Source: CAYVQZ01 sp964453435 (lineage in GTDB: Bacteria > Abyssobacteria > SURF-5). From it: a stretch of 55,734 nucleotides of DNA. The position numbers and the translations under genes were made by a program. The DNA lies in NCBI GenBank assembly GCA_964453435.1, contig CAYVQZ010000034.1, positions 1 to 55,734 on the forward strand, read 5' to 3'. How positions within the stretch are numbered: the first letter of the stretch is position 1; each line of letters opens with the position of its first letter. The notes under the pieces are model-generated. The model searched no databases. It was not told the DNA's origin and worked only from the letters and a program-made list of their open reading frames with translations. Shown one piece after another: positions 51,994 through 55,734 of this stretch.

Positions 51994-52020
51994 TCTAGCA
52001 CAGGGCATCCCCCATGTCAA
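51992..52020 (-). promoter_or_regulatory. Sigma70 promoter for the molybdopterin oxidoreductase
   Basis: Minus-strand TTGACA (52015-52020) and TAGATT (51992-51997) are 17 bp apart. The dyad at 51968-51993 begins at the -10 box and covers the expected start site. Confidence 0.6.
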
Positions 52021-52221
52021 GCCTTTTTTGTTTCCGGGGCGCTAAATCGCTGTCAGAACCAAGATTCCGCATTAATCAATGAGCCTTGCGAACTTCTACA
52101 GACCCTTCGCCAGTATGACTAAAGCAGAACCAAACGCTATGACGAATCATATGCTCTGAAAGGTTGAAATTGCATCGGAGCAGCCAGCTCGCTTTCACTG
52201 AAGAATTCGTGAAAGACCCGC

Positions 52222-53592
52222 CTATTTCTCAACGTAGGAATCCGCGATTTCCAATGCTTTATCCATAATGCCGACGCCCTCGTCAATCTCGTCTTTCGTG
52301 ACGATAAGGGGCGGCGCCATCACGAGGACATTCGACGGATTTGCCGCCATCGCTATCATTCCGAGCTCGACCAGCCGTTTTGCGACCTCGGTCTTTGGAT
52401 TTGAGCCGGGGCGGATTTTCGCAGCGACGGAAATCAATGGCTCGCGCGTTTTGCGATTTTTCACGAGTTCGAGCCCCACGAAGAGGCCAATCCCGCGCAC
52501 GTCCCCAATCGATGGATGCCTGTCTTTGAGTTCTATTGCTTTCTGCAGCAGGTACTCCCCCATCTTCGCCGCATTCTCGATGAGATTGTCCTCCTGGTAT
52601 ATCTGAACAACCCGCACGCCGGTTGCGCACGCTAGCGCGTGACCGGCATAGGTTGCGCCATGGCTGAAGAACTGTTCCTTGAACCGGTCTCCAATATGTT
52701 TTCGGACAACGGTCGCACCCAAAGGCACGTACCCGCATGTGATCCCCTTCGCCATGGTCATGATGTCGGGGACCACATTCCAATGGTCGATGGCGAACCA
52801 TTTGCCCGTGCGCCCGAATCCGCTCATGACCTCGTCGTCAATCATGAGCACGCCCCACCTGTCGCATATCTCTCGAAGCCTCGGAAAATATTCTTCGGGC
52901 GGAACAATCAATCCGTTGGCGCCCGTGACCGGCTCGAAGAAAATGCCCGCCACTTTGTCGCCTCCGCCCTCGAGTTCAATCACTTCGTCGATATATGTGA
53001 CGCAGCGTAAGTCGCATTCCGGATATTTCAGCCCGAAACTGCACCGGTAACAATACGGCAACGGCACCGAAGCCCATTCTGTGCCACCCAGGGTCTGCGC
53101 CCAGTTTCGAGGGTCTCCAGCGGAAAGCGTCATCGATGCGGCTGTTCCCCCGTGATACGCGCGATACCGCGAGATGATTTTCCGCCGCCCCGTGTATTGG
53201 TGGCAGATTTTGATAGCGGCTTCGTTCGCCTCCGTGCCTCCCGGGCTGAAAAACGTTCGGGAAAGGTCACCGGGAGTTATCGCTTCAACCAGTTTCGCTA
53301 GGTGCGCCCGCGGCTTCGTCGAAAACGTCGGCGCGAACGAGCACAGCGTCTCTGCCTGTTCGACCAATGCCTCGATAACGCGGGGGTCCTGATGACCTAC
53401 GTTATGACTCACAAAGCACGAACTGAAGTCCAGAAATTCTTTCCCGCTTTCGTTCTTGAACCTGACACCCTTGGCGGAGACCACTCGCATGGGCGAGGCC
53501 GCGGGCTGATAGGACCACGAATGAAACAGGTTCTCGACCTCATACCGATCCAGGTCTTCCTTTGCGGTTGAAATGGATTTCAAGTCTATCAT
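52222..53592 (-). CDS. Class III PLP-dependent aminotransferase
   Basis: A 456-residue omega-amino acid:pyruvate-type transaminase. The PLP lysine is in MTMAKGITCGYVPLGA, preceded by the Asp of LMIDDEVMSGFGRTG. The N-terminal substrate region has FFSPGGTEANEAAIK and SRYRAYHGGT. An added cysteine patch, YCYRCSFGLKYPECDLRC, is found in part of this family and could bind metal. Amine or beta-amino-acid donors are likely; the exact substrate is not readable. GGGAGGAACAG precedes the ATG. It is transcribed towards the molybdopterin region but separated by 380 bp. Confidence 0.88.
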   Translation of the reverse strand: MIDLKSISTAKEDLDRYEVENLFHSWSYQPAASPMRVVSAKGVRFKNESGKEFLDFSSCFVSHNVGHQDPRVIEALVEQAETLCSFAPTFSTKPRAHLAKLVEAITPGDLSRTFFSPGGTEANEAAIKICHQYTGRRKIISRYRAYHGGTAASMTLSAGDPRNWAQTLGGTEWASVPLPYCYRCSFGLKYPECDLRCVTYIDEVIELEGGGDKVAGIFFEPVTGANGLIVPPEEYFPRLREICDRWGVLMIDDEVMSGFGRTGKWFAIDHWNVVPDIMTMAKGITCGYVPLGATVVRKHIGDRFKEQFFSHGATYAGHALACATGVRVVQIYQEDNLIENAAKMGEYLLQKAIELKDRHPSIGDVRGIGLFVGLELVKNRKTREPLISVAAKIRPGSNPKTEVAKRLVELGMIAMAANPSNVLVMAPPLIVTKDEIDEGVGIMDKALEIADSYVEK

Positions 53593-53787
53593 CTGTTCCT
53601 CCCATTTCTGACGGGAATACCAAGCGTTTTTTCTCCTAATAATTCCATTTCGGCGAGATATAGTACACTGAACGGCTTCTCTGGCGCAAATTCATTCCGA
53701 CAAAGCCTTCGTGATGGTTCGTTCTCCACATTGACGAAAATAACATCCTTTGGCGTCTTCCAATTTCTTTCTGGTTTCCCGCCTTTA

Positions 53788-55281
53788 TCAAAGGTAGGGA
53801 GTGAAAAGCCAGCACAGGGAGTCACGAATCCGGATGGGAAGCGAACGGCCGTCCATCTCGGCCAGTGAAGTTTCCCGTGACCTTGAAAAGGCCGCCAGAA
53901 ACCGCTCTGCCAGGTTCTTGTTCAACGAAGGACTGAATATCTCCATGGCCAACTCGAAGTTCAAGCGCAGGCTGCGGGAGTCTATATTTGCGGACCCGAT
54001 GATGGAGTAAAAGTCGTCAACAAGAAACAGCTTGCTGTGAACAAAAGGCGGCGGCTGATACGATATGCGCACCCCTTGCTGGAGAAGCTGCCACAACATG
54101 TTATCGGAGGCCCACTTGACGTATGGCAGGTTGTTTTTCGAAGGCAGGAGCACGCGCACGTCCACACCGCGCAGGGCCGCGCTCTGCAGGGCGCCGATGA
54201 GTTCCCGCGATGGCAGGAAATAGGGGGTCATGATGAACACTCGCTGCTGCGCAACGGACGTTGCGCCCACAAGGATCATCGCCAGCTTGTCCATATCCTC
54301 ATTTGGGCCGTCAACGATGGAACGGCAAAGGGCATCGCCTTCTTTCGCGCCGACACTCTCTGTCGGAGGCGGGGTTTCATCTCCTGTGCAGAAGCTCCAC
54401 TGCGCGAGAAATATCTGCTCCATCTGCGCGACCACCGGACCGAGGACACGAAAGTGTATGTCTTCCACTTGAGAGGGGTTCGAGGGGTTTGCGGCCAAGT
54501 GTCGGTCACCGATGTTCATGCCTCCCGTGAAACCGACCCTTCCATCCGCAACCAGAATCTTCGAGTGATTGCGAAGATTGATATAGAGCGATGGCGGCAA
54601 CAGCCTCGGCGGAAGGAATCTGGCCGCCGAAACGCCTGCGCGCCTGAGCAGGGCGCCGGCCCACGGAAACGAATATAATTCTCCCACCCCATCCAAAATC
54701 ACGCGGACGTCGACTCCGCGTCTCACGGCCTTTGCGAGAGCTTCGATAAATTTTCGGCCCGTGGCGTCGGTGTCCATGATAAAGGTGGACAAATAAAGCG
54801 TCCGTTTCGCCCCTTCGATGGCATCGAGCATCGCGGGATAGGCTTGTTCGCCGTTTTTCAGCGGTTCGACCCGATTGCCCGCAAGCAACTGCCGGTTGGT
54901 CACTCTGTCGGACAGGCGGGCTATAGGCCTGTAGCGTTCCGGCGCCAGAGAAGCGGAGACTTCGTGCTTGATCCGGTCCTCCGCTTCCTCAGGGCTCACG
55001 CGCAGCAACACCGTCAGCGGACCGCCCACGCGCCGGCCTCGGGTACGCACGCGGTTGATGCCGAACAGAAAGTAGAGTATCGGTCCCAACGGCGGAAACA
55101 TGATACAGAATGCGATCCAGGTGAGGGCCGCCCGCGACTCGCGCTTGTTCAGAAGGGCATGCAGAGCGCTCCCCCATGAAAGCAGAGCGATGAGAACGAT
55201 GGCTGCCCAATGCAGATAGGGTGTGCTCTTTGCCCAGACCGAAACAAGAAGGTCAGAGAATGTCGGGTCTGTCACGTCCAT
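53788..55281 (-). CDS. cls: Cardiolipin synthase (phospholipase D type)
   Basis: Joins two phosphatidylglycerols to cardiolipin at the inner membrane. About 497 residues: two N-terminal helices (WAAIVLIALLSWGSALHAL and LTWIAFCIMFPPLGPILYFL), then two HKD catalytic motifs, NHSKILVADGRVGFTGG and VHSKLFLVDDFYSIIGSANI. ATG at 55281 or GTG at 55287 may be the start; the ribosome site does not decide. A phosphatidyltransferase with other head groups is possible. Confidence 0.92.
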   Translation of the reverse strand: MDVTDPTFSDLLVSVWAKSTPYLHWAAIVLIALLSWGSALHALLNKRESRAALTWIAFCIMFPPLGPILYFLFGINRVRTRGRRVGGPLTVLLRVSPEEAEDRIKHEVSASLAPERYRPIARLSDRVTNRQLLAGNRVEPLKNGEQAYPAMLDAIEGAKRTLYLSTFIMDTDATGRKFIEALAKAVRRGVDVRVILDGVGELYSFPWAGALLRRAGVSAARFLPPRLLPPSLYINLRNHSKILVADGRVGFTGGMNIGDRHLAANPSNPSQVEDIHFRVLGPVVAQMEQIFLAQWSFCTGDETPPPTESVGAKEGDALCRSIVDGPNEDMDKLAMILVGATSVAQQRVFIMTPYFLPSRELIGALQSAALRGVDVRVLLPSKNNLPYVKWASDNMLWQLLQQGVRISYQPPPFVHSKLFLVDDFYSIIGSANIDSRSLRLNFELAMEIFSPSLNKNLAERFLAAFSRSRETSLAEMDGRSLPIRIRDSLCWLFTPYL

Positions 55282-55287
55282 GGTCAC

Positions 55288-55691
55288 AATTGTCCCGGGA
55301 CAGATACGGACTTCTTATCGACTTCGCTTTCTGGACGACCGTTCCGGCGTTTCGCTGAAATCCTTGGGCGAACCGACGGCCCGGTCAACCTTTGGGGAAG
55401 AAGAGAAAACTGCCGCAAGAGAGCACATCAGGATGAACAAATAACGAAAGCGCATCGCTTCCGATGCAGCAACCATACATAAAAATGGCGACAAAAGCAA
55501 CCGGCCACGCAAAGAGGGTTTGGCACTAAGGATGGCAGCGGGAGCGACTTTTTTAATCCGCACGTTCGCTGATTGGGAATGAATTAGAAATAGGTTACAA
55601 AGTAACCCCGAAAAACGGAGGGCTTCAGAAGGCCGGAGTTCTCCGAGGCATGGGTAAAGATTGTTCGGATTACAGACGCCTAAACAAAAAG
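55288..55691. other. Gap between cls and tRNA-Thr
   Basis: No firm gene. A minus-strand frame at 55315-55455 would encode 46 residues beginning like a signal peptide (MRFRYLFILMCSLAAVFSSS), but its ribosome site is poor. A small hairpin GGTTAC-AAA-GTAACC lies at about 55583-55597. Confidence 0.35.
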
Positions 55692-55734
55692 AGCTGGAGA
55701 GGGGACTCGAACCCCTGACATCCTCATTACGAGT
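55692..55734 (-). tRNA. tRNA-Thr (anticodon CGT), partial
   Basis: The 3' half is present, read on the minus strand: anticodon loop CTCGTAA (anticodon CGT), stem TGAGG, T arm AGGGG-TTCGAGT-CCCCT and acceptor strand CTCCAGC with discriminator T. CCA is not encoded. The 5' half lies beyond the window edge. A T-run follows directly. Confidence 0.88.

Larger units (their letters stand above)
51842..52221. other. Regulatory region upstream of the molybdopterin oxidoreductase
   Basis: Contains the promoter (51992-52020), the overlapping 26-bp dyad (51968-51993) and a leader of about 145 nt. From 52021 to 52221 nothing further is recognised. Confidence 0.6.

Noticed and set aside
53589..53825. 78-codon minus-strand frame between cls and the aminotransferase, ending in an ATGA with the aminotransferase start
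   Set aside because: It overlaps the end of cls, has no ribosome site or recognisable domain, and its composition is unlike the neighbours. The ATGA contact may be chance.
55315..55455. 46-residue secreted peptide gene
   Set aside because: The N-terminus looks like a signal peptide, but the ribosome site is poor and the rest is low complexity; kept only as a note in the gap entry.

Overview
The window looks like a piece of chromosome from a Gram-negative, anaerobic bacterium. Envelope evidence: an LpxD-type acyltransferase, a histidine kinase carrying an OmpA-like peptidoglycan-binding domain, and several lipoprotein signal peptides. Anaerobic evidence: indolepyruvate:ferredoxin oxidoreductase, a MetV/MetF-type methylene-THF reductase, pyruvate phosphate dikinase, many [4Fe-4S] proteins and a molybdopterin oxidoreductase. 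The genes resemble those of Desulfobacterota-like or candidate-phylum anaerobes, but nothing here fixes the taxon.

Layout. 1-13.6 kb (+): possible insertion-sequence end, tRNA-Gln, then a tightly packed housekeeping run glmU, rplY, pth, ilvD, ilvB, ilvN. leuC follows from its own promoter, then a zinc-ribbon coiled-coil protein, folC and a ROK kinase. A lipoprotein foldase (-) ends inside the ROK gene, and a PfkB kinase (+) is divergent from it. 13.6-17.9 kb: tRNA-Gly, an FmdB zinc ribbon, then (-) a metallopeptidase, a MoxR AAA ATPase and a VWA protein, and a short LpxD. The VWA frame has no normal start and is joined to the ATPase by a dnaX-like slippery site. 18.1-25.7 kb (-): one apparent operon metV-metF-iorA-iorB-histidine kinase-sigma54 regulator. 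25.9-27.7 kb (-): a GHMP sugar kinase and a lipoprotein. 27.7-34.2 kb (-): a complete peptide ABC transporter. 34.4-41.2 kb (-): ppdK and two large GT-C-like membrane proteins. 42-52 kb: a redox region with ETF-ubiquinone oxidoreductase, a racemase, a cupin, a DUF116 protein, two related winged-helix/cysteine-rich/ferredoxin proteins and a molybdopterin oxidoreductase. 52.2-55.7 kb (-): a class III aminotransferase, cardiolipin synthase and a partial tRNA-Thr.

How it fits together. The first third makes cell-wall precursor, branched-chain amino acids and folate. The middle operon pairs reductive one-carbon metabolism with ferredoxin-linked 2-oxoacid chemistry, and carries a two-component system whose sensor has an OmpA domain inserted in its periplasmic part. 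The right third moves electrons: ETF-QO has a strong promoter and a long structured leader, and the molybdopterin enzyme lies behind a promoter overlapped by a strong inverted repeat of the kind TetR-type repressors bind. The least explained items are the predicted MoxR/VWA frameshift fusion, the OmpA-kinase, and the paired cysteine-rich ferredoxin-like proteins.
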